A stretch of 64,000 nucleotides of DNA from Chalara sp. BL73. Taxonomy: Eukaryota > Ascomycota > Leotiomycetes > Helotiales. Numbering within the stretch: position 1 is the first letter of the stretch; each line of letters begins with the position of its first letter. Made by a program: the position numbers and the translations under genes. Below are positions 27,301 to 38,477 of the stretch, one piece after another. The notes beneath the pieces were generated by a model, which was not told the DNA's origin, did not search any database, and was given only the letters and a program-made list of their open reading frames with translations. The DNA lies in NCBI GenBank assembly GCA_918026815.1, contig CAKJVC010000179.1:62001-126000 (forward strand), read 5' to 3'.

Positions 27301-30300
27301 ACCAAGATCTCAGTACAAGATCAACGAGAAATCGAGAGTTGGCACGAGCCTTTGCCCCCAGCGCTCGAGAGATGTATACATGAGGACTTCACTCGCCAAG
27401 CACTAGCCCAACCACAGGCTCCAGCAATATCCTCATGGGAAGGAGAACTCACTTATGCTGAGTTAGACAGCCTTTCAGACCGGTTCGCCTTCGAGCTTGT
27501 ACGCCTCGGTATTACTCTAGAAGTTGTGGTTCCGCTCTGCTTTGATAAATCATTGTGGGTTGTTGTTTCCATGCTTGCAATCCTCAAGGCTGGTGGCGCT
27601 TGCATGACCCTGGATACCTCCCACCCAGCCGGCCGTATGAGAGATATGTGTCGAGGAGTCCAACCACGTGTAATACTTACGGCGCCTGAGTACTCTGAGC
27701 GCTGGCTCTCTATGGATAGCACGGTGATTGTAGTCGACGAGCAATACATTAGATCTCTCCCACCTCGAAGCGGTCCTGCGTGCACCACTGTTCGACCCGA
27801 GAACCTATCCTTCCTCATCTTTACGTCAGGATCGACGGGAAAGCCAAAAGCCATTATGTTGGAGCACAAATCTGTGTGCACTAGTTCGCGAAATCACGCA
27901 AATCTTTTCGACGTCAGTCCTGGCTCGCGTTGTTTGCAGTTTTCCGCATTCGCATTCGATGTTTATATCTCTGACATATTCACGGCCCTTATGTATGGAG
28001 CTTGCGTCTGTGTCCCTTCCGAAGAAGAAAGGCGAAGTGACATGGGATTATCTAGTGCTATCAACAGACTTCAGGCTAGCCATGCGTATCTCACTCCTAC
28101 CGTTGCGACTTGGTTTCAGCCAGATGATGTGCCTACACTCAAAAATGTTGCATTAGGTGGTGAGCCACTGACTAGGGAGAATATATCTACCTGGGCTAGT
28201 AAGGTTTACCTTGTCAATGTTTATGGCCCTTCAGAAACTTCAAACTGGGTATCCTACAAAGTCGTAGACCAAAATACCAAGCAGCCAGGAAATATCGGAT
28301 CAGGACCATGTACTAATTCATGGCTTGTCGACCCTAATAACCCCGATCAGCTCGCTCCAATTGGCTGTGTTGGCGAAATCTATGTTGAAAGCCCTACTTT
28401 ATCTCGCGGCTATTTGAATGATCCAGTACGGACTGCGGAATCATTCATTATCAATCCTCCATGGGCAGCAAGTCAGTCAAATCAACGACGAATGTATCGA
28501 ACAGGGGATCTAGTTTGTTACAATTCAGATGGAACATTTTACTTTGTAGGACGAAAAGATTCTCAACTAAAAGTGCGAGGTCAGAGATTAGAACTTGGCG
28601 AGGCGCAACACTGTATCAGCGAAGCCGAGAATGTACGACACTGTTTCGTCGAGTTTCAGAAAACAGGCCCTTGTGCTGGTAAACTGGTCGCCGTAGTATC
28701 ACTTCATGATTTCTCAGGCCAAAATTCGAGAATTTTACAAATTCTACCAGCAGAACATAAAGATCAAGCATCGAAAATAATTTCTACGGTCTGCGATTTT
28801 GTTTCTGACAAGCTCCCAGCATGGATGGTGCCGACAATATGGATAGTGGTGGAGGAGTTACCTATGTCTGCATCTGGTAAACTAGATCGATCACGGCTGA
28901 GGGGCTGGCTATCTGAAATGACCCCCGAAACTTTCAACTTGATTTCAGAGCTGTTTGTGGAATCTTTAGTAACAGAGCCAACTACACCAACAGAGAAGCT
29001 ACTTCAGGCAATCTGGAGCTCTGTTTTACAAATTGACTCCGCAAAAATAGGAGGCAACAGCTCCTTTTTGCGGCTTGGTGGAGATTCTATCAGTGCGATG
29101 CAACTCATTTCAAGATGTCACAAGAGCGGTTTGCTAGTCACAGCGTATGATATCCTTCGAGGCTGTACGATCTCAGAGCTCGCTACTAAGTTAGACTCTG
29201 CGCTACATGAACAGGGACATGAGGAGACATATTCCACGAAACCCTCGCTAGAAGCTATCTCACCGGAATTAATGGATGCAATACGGTCACAGGCACGACA
29301 GGAATCTCCTGTGATAAGTGAATTAGCCGCTGCTTCCGACTTCCAGGTTGCATCTTTGACTCAGCAGATGCTCAGACATCATGGAAACCTCAACTACTAT
29401 ATATTCGATATCAACGGTCCTCTCGATATTGATCATTTGGAATCTTGTTGCCAACTCCTGGTGAAGAAACATCCAATCCTAAGAAGTGTGTTCGTTGCGC
29501 ATAGACGGAGTATTCAGCAGGTTGTCTTGGAGAACGAATCGGTTAAGTTCTCTCGCCTCTCGGGCAACAAAGAGGCTTGCTACTCCATCATTCGGGAAGA
29601 CCAGCGCAGTCAATTCAGTCTTGGAGATATTTTTACCGCCTTCTTTTTAGTTGAAGAGGATTCTCACCATCATTCGCTCATAGTTCGACTCGCACACGCG
29701 GTATACGATGGCGTTTCTATTTCCAAGGTATTCTCCGATCTCAAAGAAGTCTATGCCGGCTGCAATATGGCAGATTATTCCGACTTCTCGCCGTACCTCC
29801 GGCATAAAGATTCTTTAATCCAAAGATCCCAAACCTACTGGCGCAATTATCTTCAAGGCGCAACGATAACTAAGTTTCTTTCGCGCCCCCGACCCTCGTA
29901 TAAGGACTTCGCAAATTGTTCAGTCCACAAGACGATTCCACTTGTATCTCTTTCAAAGCATGGGATCACCACAGCAAACATAATCAAAGGCGCTTGGGCA
30001 CTATGCTTGGCACAACTCTCTGGAAAGTCTGATGTTGTCTTTGGAGAACTGGTAAATGGTCGTGGCATGCCCGTACCTGGAATTGACAATATGATTGGAG
30101 TCACCATTAGCAACCTTCCAGTCCGAGTACAGCTGGATGGGTCCCTGACTGTTTTAGACTTACTTCGGAAGATTCAAGAGAGACAGCTTGAGAGTATGCC
30201 ATTCGAATCATTTGGCTTTAACGAAATAGTCGAACAATGCACTGATTGGCCAGGTTGGATCCAATTTGGCTCGATTATCACGCATGATAACATTGCTATG

Positions 30301-30888
30301 CCTCATAAGTCTTTCTCGACTTCGCAGTCAGAGTGGAATCTGAGAGAGGTGTATGGAAACGGAAATGATGAAGCAGACATTGGTGTTGTATCGACTAGCG
30401 AAGGAGACAGCTTGTCTATCGCGATTGCGTTCTGCAACAACGTCCTGTCTACCGAATTCATGAACGAGGTGCTCGGCCAGCTATGTAACTTGATAGAATG
30501 TTTCGGCACTAATCCACAGGCCAAACTACCAGATTATTCCGTACCTCTATTCGGCCAACGCATCCCCTTACCACATGCCCAAGGCACCCTCTCAAAGAAA
30601 CTGATCACTTCTACCCGTTCGGAGAGCAAAATTCTCAGCGTCGTGCAACAAGTTTGGGAGTCTGTCCTCCGTGACGAAGAAGGAACATTTGCCCTCGAGC
30701 AAATTTCTGAGAACACGCCATTCTACAACGTTTGGGGAAAGATTATTGCAGCCGCTCAATTCAGTTTCGAATTCCGGCAAATGGGATTCGATATAAGTAT
30801 GGAGGAGGTTATTGAGCATCCCACAATTCGTTTGCAGGTTGACTTATGTGTTGAGAAGTCAGGTGCGATTGGTCTCGTTGATAATTAG
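9355..30888 (+). CDS. NRPS1: five-module nonribosomal peptide synthetase with two epimerase domains
   Basis: Four exons (9355-9948, 9996-19130, 19212-23846, 23899-30888), 7,117 aa. Intron 1 is GC-AG (AAG|GCAAGC to TTGGAG, 47 nt); introns 2 and 3 are GT-AG (81 and 52 nt). Order seen: residues 1-245, a degenerate C-domain second half without the catalytic His; C1 (HHAIYDGWS, 409); A1 (FTSGSTGKPKG, 866); T1 (Ser1291); C2 (HHAVYDGWS, 1491); A2 (1943); T2 (Ser2365); E1 (HHLVID 2546, EGHGRE 2675); C3 (SHVLNDA, 3012); A3 (3481); T3 (Ser3904); E2 (4082, EGHGRE 4213); C4 (SHALIDA, 4554); A4 (5017); T4 (Ser5440); C5 (HHAVYDGWS, 5641); A5 (6096); T5 (Ser6518); C6 (HAVYDG, 6721); T6 lacking the Ser (near 7063-7070). 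There is no thioesterase or reductase, so C6 is the likely release or cyclisation domain. A-pocket residues read by alignment to GrsA: A1 DVSYAGVNWK, A2 DVSFVGTIYK, A3 DVSTNGVNYK, A4 DVTFLGVNWK, A5 DVSYAGVNWK. Substrates cannot be named from these. Expected product: a peptide with D-residues from modules 2 and 3. Confidence 0.95.
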
Positions 30889-31732
30889 TTCTCATAAGCG
30901 AAGCATCAGCATGTATATAACACTCGAACATTTCTACCATGAATTCACCTCCTGTATCATATATTTGTCCCTTTTATGTTCGTACATTATCTGGTGATGT
31001 AAGTTATACTACGCATTGATTCTCTGAATATATAGTTTAAACTACTATTTGGGTATTAGATAATTACTTTACATCACTAACGCGGGACGATAGATGCGAA
31101 TTTCACCACTTGAGTAAGCCAGACCTGAGCACTTCGCCCCATTATTCGTTCTATCTCCTCTATTACTGTATTGCTATGGCGGCTAATCCTCCGTTTCGTG
31201 GATATATTTACCTTTTTAGAGGTTGCGGCTACTCAGAGATCTGCAATAACAGTGACCCTTTTATTCAGCTAGGATAATGGTATCTGCAATAGAATATTTG
31301 TCTTTGACCTGGTAACGGGCGTGATGTTAATTGCAAGCTGCCCCAGGCAACTGAAATATCCCTTGTCTGAAGTTCAGTTTAATATCAAGGTCCGAAAGCT
31401 TAACGGTGGTATCCCGGATACTATTTGTATGAATGATAATATATAATATTGGTTTCCAGAAGCTAAGTCATTCAGGGTAAGATATTTTTCAATTAAAATC
31501 AGTTATATCAAGCATTGGTTGCATTCTGGTTGCACCAGTTTATGAGAAATTAGAGTGGTGTAAATATAACAATTCAAATACGCTTCTGAGCAGAAAGTTT
31601 TATGATAAACGAGCGTAGTATCAGCTGAAGCAACTAATGAGGCTAAATAGCCTGTGAATTCAGAGCAATACATTGGGACTCAACTCAAACTTAACTCCTG
31701 ACTAAATAAGAACTCAATAAAAGTTGGCAAGA
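30889..31732. other. intergenic between convergent NRPS genes
   Basis: About 840 bp of AT-rich sequence separates the 3' ends of NRPS1 and NRPS2. It must contain both polyadenylation regions. I see no gene and no clear terminator hairpin. Confidence 0.6.
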
Positions 31733-34700
31733 TCATATCCTCGTAGTTCTAACCCCCGTCCCCGTCTTCAACCTGCGTTTCAGCAACGAAAACTTCTTTA
31801 CCTTCTCCTGTACCTCTGGCTCCGCCATCAGAGGCTTTGCCATACCTGCCATATCACCTAATAAAGGAAACTTAAAGATGTCCGCTACTACAAGCCCGAT
31901 ATTTGCATCCCGTGCTAGGGCTACGAGAAAGATTGCCGACAACGAGCTCCCGCCGACGGCGAAAAAGTTCGACTCAATGGTTATATCGTCCACATTGATA
32001 TTGAGGACTTGTCTCCATAAGCCAGCGAGCTTAATCTCCATTGGGGTTGAGGGTGGACGTGATTGCGCTTCACCAGGCGAGGGCGATGAAAGAGACGTGA
32101 GGTCGTGCATAGAGAGTTGGCTTGCATGTTGGTGTAGCAGCTTGCGATCGGTCTTGCCCGAGACAGATAATGGGATCTTGGAGATAGGTATGTATGCTGT
32201 GGGAAGCATGTGGGCGGGTAAATCTACAGCCAGCTTCTGACGCAGGCTGGGGAGGAGGAGCTTTTCAATTTCGGGAGTGGTGTAGTGGGACTTAGGAATA
32301 ACGATGCTGCTGGGGAGAGATTCACCGGCGCTGGAAATGACGATATAGACCACTAAGATGGTGTCTTTCTCGTTTAGTGGCTTCAGAACATCGGCGATAA
32401 TCTCAGTTGCAGGAGGAAGATGTCTTTTCACCTGGTACTCTACTTCTCCCAGCTCCAATCTGTAGCCTCGAACTTTCACCTGTGTATCTTTGCGTCGAAC
32501 AAAGCTTAGCGTTCCGTCCGTATTGAACTTCATCAAATCGCCAGTCCTGTAAATTTGCCTATGTCCTTTCGGCCCCACTTTGTCCATCCACTTCTGATAT
32601 CCGACGAAGCTACTCTTTGTGAGGTATTCTTGGTTCAAATAGCCCACAGCTGCACATGGGCCTTCCAAGAAAACTTCTCCCACGGTTCCAATAGGAGCCA
32701 ATCGATCATTATCACCAATCTCAGTGATCCAAGTACGCATGGTAAACGATCTTCCCACATTCGCTGGATCGCAACCACGCTTCATAACTGTAGTAGTGTT
32801 AAAGATCGAGCATTCGGTAGCGCCGTAGACCTGTATAAATTTTACATGATCAGCCCACGCCGATATATCACTTTGGGTTATTTCCTCTCCACCGATAGCC
32901 AGGGTTTCCAAAGTCGGCACCTCCGAGTATCTCAGTAATCGTGATACGGTTGGGGTTGCGAGGAGGAGATTGGCTTTGAAAGATCGAATGCTGGCTGCCA
33001 AACTATTGACTCGGTCTACTTCCGATGGGACACAAATGCACCCACCAACAAAAATCGTGCCGAATATGTCGCTCACGCTGATATCGAAAGTAAATGATCC
33101 GAACTGAAATGCTCGAGTTGTGCTAGAACAGCCGAACACCTCCGTTATCTCTGTGACAGAGGTGCATAGTGCGCTATGAGTTAAGAGGACTCCTTTCGGC
33201 CTGCCTGTACTGCCTGAGGTAAAGAAAACATAGGCGGAATCTCCTGGTTGTGTTTTAGGAAAGTCAACGGCCTTCAAAGGAAGGTTCTGGACGAAAGAAG
33301 GCGTGATAACCACTTCCTGAACTACGCCCGATAACCTTTCTGCAATTGAGGGCGACACGAGGAAGATCTTGGCTTGGCACTCCTCGATGATGGTGGTTTG
33401 ACGAGAAAGTGGATCCGTGACCGCTACAGGAACGCAGATACCGCCAGCCTTGAGAACAGCAATGATGCTCACAATAGCATACATGGATTTCTCGAGGCAG
33501 AATGGTACAAAGGTATTTGTAGTAACCCCAATGCTTCTGAGAAAGATAGCCAGTCCTGTCGCCAGATTGTCAAGCTCTTTATAGGTCATGTCACCGTCCC
33601 ACGCAGTGATGGCCAAGGCATTTGGTTGGATCCTGACACGTTCCTCAAGAAGAGTATGTAAGCCACTTCCCATTGGCTCTGGTACGTAGCGATTCCATTG
33701 CTCGAGGTCCGTGATATCAAATGGACTGATCAATTCTAAGTCTTGGATCCTTGTCGCAGGTTCCAGGTGGCACATCTGTGAGAGGATATGTTCAAACTGC
33801 CGCGCAATTCTCGAGACTTGACCTGGATCAATTTCATCGCTATCAAAACTCGCTTTAATGACTAGTTCGTTGGTGCTGCTGAGGAAACATTCCCATACCA
33901 GTGGATATGTGAGTGAGTTCTCCATTTCAGAACCCGTTATCGTCCTTTCAAATGGCAACTCCTCTGCGGAGAGATGTTGACTATAGCTAGGCTGAATAAC
34001 CAATAATGTCCGAAATCCAGCAGCTGTAGAAGCTGAGGCGCCTAGATCCCTGATATTTTGAAGCCCTATGCCTGCAAACTCGATCATTTCGATGCTTTGG
34101 CTTTGAATACGGCGGAGAAATCCCTCTACAGTTTCGTTCTTCTCGAAATGCACCCGTATCGGCACCGTGGAAATCGTAGGTCCCATAACTTCCTCGACAC
34201 ATGGCATAGGTACATCACGACCGCTAAGGGTCATGCCGAAAACAACGTCTGATGACTCTTCATAGCGTGCTACTATCAGCGCCCATGCAGCCCTAATGGC
34301 CGTCGCAATTGTTATGTCTGTTTGTGGGACAAGTGAAACTTCAACTTTATGAATGATTTTTCCGTCCGTGAGCGGTTGTAACTTTTTAGCCCGTGAAGCT
34401 GGGAAGGACGGTGTGGATGCACCTTCCAGGAGATCCCTCCAAAAGACAGCACCGGCTTTCAAGTCAATATTTTGGATGTAGTTAAGGAAAGTGTTCATTC
34501 CAAGAGTTTCCAAGCTGGTTCTTTCATGATAGGATTGTTCTACGCAGCTTATAAGCCGGGGAACCGACCAGCCATCATAGGTTGCGTGATGCGCTGTCCA
34601 GACTAGGTGGTTTGTACTGGTACTCTTGTCTGTAATGATTGCCCAGCGGTTGAGTGGCCCTCCATATGGCATTGGTATAAGCTTATCCTGTGCAAGATAC

Positions 34701-37693
34701 TCATCTAAACTGTTACACTCTCCTATGTAACAGTACTTGAATTCATCTCCAGTAACTACTTGCATGAGCTCTGAGTTTGACGCCCTCACGATTCGGGTTC
34801 GAAGAATGGGGTTTTGTCGGACGACAGAAGACCATGCTGCTCGAAGCTTCTCCATATCTATTGATACGTCCAAGTTGAAAACAAACTGGCCAATATAGGC
34901 CCCAACATTGCCTACAGAAAGTGCTATAAGTCCTGTCTGGAGTGGTGTGCAAGGATATATATCTTGGATCGTTTCTTTAGAAATTTTACACTGCTTGCAA
35001 GCTGCTGCCACAAGGTGATCCACTTCGTTGGCATTCACCAAACTAAAGGGCTTGACGGTAACATTATTCTCAGGGCTTGCCAAGGAAATTTCTCGGGCGA
35101 CCTTGGCCATTTGATACAGTACAGGATTCTCAAAGATCTCTGACACGTTGATAGAGAGGCCACTGGCTCGAGCAGCAACAACCAAAGCCATGCTCTTCAA
35201 AGAATCGCCACCTCGCCTGAAGAAGTTATCAGACGCTCCAATCAAAGATATCTCCTTACCGAGAACCTGGGCCCATAGATCTTGGAGTCTTCTTTCTATA
35301 GTAGTCTGCGCGGCTTGGTATTCGGACTGGGCTAGTGAAAACTGTTCCCACTGCTCATTTGAGAGATTTGATACAATCCGATGCAGTGCCTGGCGGTCGA
35401 GTTTCCCATTGGCCGTTAATTTGATTTGTCTTAAAGGAATATAAACAGATGGGACCATATAGGATGGCAAAGCCTTCTTTAAATTGTTCTCAATAGCGAG
35501 GAAAGTGGCGAGTAAGGACTTCGATACGGGTATCACTAAGTCGCTACAGCTCTCGGATTCATCCCTTAAGCAGAGGAAGGCAGCGATAACTTTTGTCTCC
35601 GGTCTACCTGGTGGTGATACAACCTGAGCAGATATACCCCTTATTCCTGGCACAGCAAGTGTGATATGATGCTCAATCTCACCTAGCTCGATTCTTTGAC
35701 CACGTATTTTGACTTGGGTATCTTTTCGACCGACGAAGCTTAGAGTGCCATCATCATTAAACCTCACCAAATCTCCCGTTTTATAGAGACGGGCGGACTG
35801 TTTGTGGCCATTGCTTTGATCTGTATCCAGCCAAGCCACGGATTGTAGAAAGGCTTTCTTGGTGACCTCTGGACGGTTAAGATACCCCCTAGCCAGGATA
35901 TGGCCCTCGATGAGAAGCTCCCCTACACAGCCGATAGGCGTAAGCCTATTGTGGTTCCATGGTTCTGCTATCCAAAGGCGACATCCGAAATGCTTTCCCA
36001 GGTCTTTTGGCTTACTAGTAATGGTTCGTGGTTCAGTGCTCATACAGTGTATCGACGCTTCCGCAGGCCCATAGACAGAAATGAGATCTACTGCATCAGC
36101 CCATGTGCGAATAACATTTGGGGTAGTAGACTCTCCTCCCACTAGAAGCGTTGACAAGCAAGGTACGTCTATGGGACGGAGAAGACTTGCCACGAACGGG
36201 TTCAGGACTGCCCAGTTCGCATTTAACTTGTTAATGGCTCCAGCCAAGTTGTTAGACCGGTCTTCAGGTGACGGTATACACACGCAGGCACCTCGCATGA
36301 GAGAGGTAAAGATATCTCCCAAACTGATATCGAAGGTATATGCCACGAATTGGAAGACTCTCGTTTTGGGGTTGATATTCCACCTGGAGCCATGGGCTTC
36401 TGCACTCGTACAGAGCGCGCCGTGTTCGAGGACAATCCCCTTGGGAACTCCCGTGCTTCCAGAGGTGAATACAACAAATGCTGCATCATGAGATGTGACA
36501 GACGTAATCGGTCCTTGCTGCCTCTGAGGGAGACTATTAACAAAAGATGGGTGAATAGCGACGACTCTCTGAACAAGCTTTTGGCAAAGAGCAATATGCT
36601 GAATTGCGCAAACAATGAGCCTGGCGTCTGTATCCTCCACAATCACCTGGAGTCTCGCCATGGGCTGTTGGGCATCAATAGCAACACAAGCCCCTCCAGA
36701 CTTCAATACAGCTAGCATTGATACCACCGTCCAGGCTGACTTATCGAAGCAAACAGGCACCAGAACTCCTGGCCCAATTCCCAACTCAACCAAATAATGA
36801 CTCAATCTAGTTGACAGACTATCAAGTTCGCTGTAAGTAAAGCTTCCGTCCCAAGAGCATATGGCCTCAGCCTGTGGACGCAATGCTACTTGCTCTGAAA
36901 AGATCTGGTGTATACAAGAATCTACTCTGTTGATTGGTTTGTTGTTGAACTCCCACACCTTGGTTTTATCATCAGGACTGAAGATTTGAATATCCTCAAT
37001 ACATGTATCACCAGATTCTCGGCATAGCTGCTGCATAACAAATTCCAAGTGACAAGCCCATCTCTGAACCTGAGCTTTGGAAACGGCATTCTCGTTGAAG
37101 TTGACCTTGAGCGTGGGCTGCCCTCCTTGAAGATAGTAGTCGACCGAAAGGACATGATCTTGTAGAATTTGTGAGGAGCCTAGATGACCAATATCGCGTG
37201 ATGTATGGATGACAAGTATCTCTTGAAAATCACACACAGCCTCGATCTCTGGACTAAGTCGCTGGACACCCTTCACTCCTGTATTCCCAAAGCCAGCCGC
37301 CGCCTCAATTTTCTCCCTGATTGACTTCAGGTAATGCGAGATATGTTCCGAGCTGTTCACTGGGATCCTCACAGGAACTTTGGCGGTTGTAGATCCATGT
37401 TTGTTACTATCATCGCACGCAACCTCACAACCATCCACCATCATGCCAATCACCACATCCTCTGTCTCTAAATACCTTGCGGCAACAATAGCCCATGCTC
37501 CCAGAATCAGCTCCGCTGCCACTGTTGTGTGTTCGAATCCAGCGTCTGTGTTGATCGACGGCAAGGCTACAGCCTGATGACACGGTTTGAGTTTTGGTCT
37601 TCCAGGTACGTCTGCCTCGGGAGGGGGAAATAAGCTTCTTGCAGGAGGAGCCCCAGCGAGCATCTCCCGCCAAAAAGAACCCTGTCCACTCAT
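31733..37693 (-). CDS. NRPS2: N-terminally truncated two-A-domain peptide synthetase
   Basis: A single open exon, 1,986 aa. It starts MSGQGSFWREMLAGA, which is the middle of a C domain, so residues 1 to about 240 are only the second half of one and lack HHxxxDG. Then A1 (FTSGSTGVPKG, 409), T1 (RGGDS, Ser831), C2 (HHATYDGWS, 1035), A2 (FTSGSTGRPKG, 1491) and T2 (VGGSSLSA, Ser1917). The last A domain is divergent: YGATE where YGPTE is usual, GPCAAVGYLN where the Arg of ARGY is replaced by Val, and VRRKDTQVKVRG where GRKD is usual. Pocket residues by alignment: A1 DIGVLGVIHK, A2 DISLAGVIFK. No E, thioesterase, reductase or terminal C domain follows. It faces NRPS1 tail to tail and shares a promoter region with the ABCC exporter. 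I found no upstream exon that would supply the missing half C domain. It may act with NRPS1 or make its own short product. Confidence 0.92.
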   Translation of the reverse strand: MSGQGSFWREMLAGAPPARSLFPPPEADVPGRPKLKPCHQAVALPSINTDAGFEHTTVAAELILGAWAIVAARYLETEDVVIGMMVDGCEVACDDSNKHGSTTAKVPVRIPVNSSEHISHYLKSIREKIEAAAGFGNTGVKGVQRLSPEIEAVCDFQEILVIHTSRDIGHLGSSQILQDHVLSVDYYLQGGQPTLKVNFNENAVSKAQVQRWACHLEFVMQQLCRESGDTCIEDIQIFSPDDKTKVWEFNNKPINRVDSCIHQIFSEQVALRPQAEAICSWDGSFTYSELDSLSTRLSHYLVELGIGPGVLVPVCFDKSAWTVVSMLAVLKSGGACVAIDAQQPMARLQVIVEDTDARLIVCAIQHIALCQKLVQRVVAIHPSFVNSLPQRQQGPITSVTSHDAAFVVFTSGSTGVPKGIVLEHGALCTSAEAHGSRWNINPKTRVFQFVAYTFDISLGDIFTSLMRGACVCIPSPEDRSNNLAGAINKLNANWAVLNPFVASLLRPIDVPCLSTLLVGGESTTPNVIRTWADAVDLISVYGPAEASIHCMSTEPRTITSKPKDLGKHFGCRLWIAEPWNHNRLTPIGCVGELLIEGHILARGYLNRPEVTKKAFLQSVAWLDTDQSNGHKQSARLYKTGDLVRFNDDGTLSFVGRKDTQVKIRGQRIELGEIEHHITLAVPGIRGISAQVVSPPGRPETKVIAAFLCLRDESESCSDLVIPVSKSLLATFLAIENNLKKALPSYMVPSVYIPLRQIKLTANGKLDRQALHRIVSNLSNEQWEQFSLAQSEYQAAQTTIERRLQDLWAQVLGKEISLIGASDNFFRRGGDSLKSMALVVAARASGLSINVSEIFENPVLYQMAKVAREISLASPENNVTVKPFSLVNANEVDHLVAAACKQCKISKETIQDIYPCTPLQTGLIALSVGNVGAYIGQFVFNLDVSIDMEKLRAAWSSVVRQNPILRTRIVRASNSELMQVVTGDEFKYCYIGECNSLDEYLAQDKLIPMPYGGPLNRWAIITDKSTSTNHLVWTAHHATYDGWSVPRLISCVEQSYHERTSLETLGMNTFLNYIQNIDLKAGAVFWRDLLEGASTPSFPASRAKKLQPLTDGKIIHKVEVSLVPQTDITIATAIRAAWALIVARYEESSDVVFGMTLSGRDVPMPCVEEVMGPTISTVPIRVHFEKNETVEGFLRRIQSQSIEMIEFAGIGLQNIRDLGASASTAAGFRTLLVIQPSYSQHLSAEELPFERTITGSEMENSLTYPLVWECFLSSTNELVIKASFDSDEIDPGQVSRIARQFEHILSQMCHLEPATRIQDLELISPFDITDLEQWNRYVPEPMGSGLHTLLEERVRIQPNALAITAWDGDMTYKELDNLATGLAIFLRSIGVTTNTFVPFCLEKSMYAIVSIIAVLKAGGICVPVAVTDPLSRQTTIIEECQAKIFLVSPSIAERLSGVVQEVVITPSFVQNLPLKAVDFPKTQPGDSAYVFFTSGSTGRPKGVLLTHSALCTSVTEITEVFGCSSTTRAFQFGSFTFDISVSDIFGTIFVGGCICVPSEVDRVNSLAASIRSFKANLLLATPTVSRLLRYSEVPTLETLAIGGEEITQSDISAWADHVKFIQVYGATECSIFNTTTVMKRGCDPANVGRSFTMRTWITEIGDNDRLAPIGTVGEVFLEGPCAAVGYLNQEYLTKSSFVGYQKWMDKVGPKGHRQIYRTGDLMKFNTDGTLSFVRRKDTQVKVRGYRLELGEVEYQVKRHLPPATEIIADVLKPLNEKDTILVVYIVISSAGESLPSSIVIPKSHYTTPEIEKLLLPSLRQKLAVDLPAHMLPTAYIPISKIPLSVSGKTDRKLLHQHASQLSMHDLTSLSSPSPGEAQSRPPSTPMEIKLAGLWRQVLNINVDDITIESNFFAVGGSSLSAIFLVALARDANIGLVVADIFKFPLLGDMAGMAKPLMAEPEVQEKVKKFSLLKRRLKTGTGVRTTRI

Positions 37694-38181
37694 GCTTGTG
37701 TCTTGTTGGTCCCAAGTATGAGTCTATAGAACGACGCTCTAGATTCGGTGGCAATGCCTAGACAGAGGTTTAGCAAAGAGTGGTAGGTGGAACTCAAGAA
37801 GTAGGTGGAGAGGACATCCTCTTACTGTAAATGACATGTGTTTCTAGGTGAGCAGAAGTTTGAATGTCTGCAGAGTAAAATGCACTCTCACTGATATTTT
37901 GCAATTCCTCTCTGTCATGAAAATGTCTGCCTTCCGTGCCATAGGCAATGGCGCCATCGCGTCCCTTGAAGTCCCCAAAGGGAGTGAGGCCACGATGGCG
38001 CTGGTGGCTCCGATCTCTCCTCACATCAGATTCCTTTCGAACGTTCCATTCCGCGCCACCAAGCAAGCCCGCCGTCGGGTTAGAAGCGTGCGGCGTTGTG
38101 CATGGGCGGGACAGTCAGATTAAATATTGGAAGTCGAAGTAGGCTACTGCTGGTCTATGCGAGATGTCCCGCAATGCGGAG

Positions 38182-38191
38182 GTGGCACCAC
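38182..38191 (-). promoter_or_regulatory. candidate cluster regulatory site, exact
   Basis: Plus strand reads GTGGCACCAC, the exact reverse complement of GTGGTGCCAC. It lies 489 bp upstream of the NRPS2 start. Confidence 0.55.
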
Positions 38192-38477
38192 TACACAAGC
38201 CCCGAGCAGGCACAGGACAGGGGTCCCTTGAAGATCCATGAGAACTCGTGGGAGCATGTAAGGGCGTATTAATGCCTTGATTTGGATGAAGAGTTCGTCC
38301 GGACACTTTTCTAGAAGCCCGATATGCGGTTAAATCCTGTGCGGAGAAATGCTTGTCCGAGTGCCGTAAAGATGTTAGTTATTCGTGTAACCACCCATGT
38401 CTGTTTAAGGCACCTTTCCCCCCCCGCCCCGTTTATTTGGACCCTTGTCTATTTTGAGCCCCTGTTCCTGTTCTTGC

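Noticed and set aside
37794..38142. Overlapping frames upstream of NRPS2, tested as a missing 5' exon for its half C domain
   Set aside because: None contains C-domain motifs (no HHxxxDG, no LQEG-type start).
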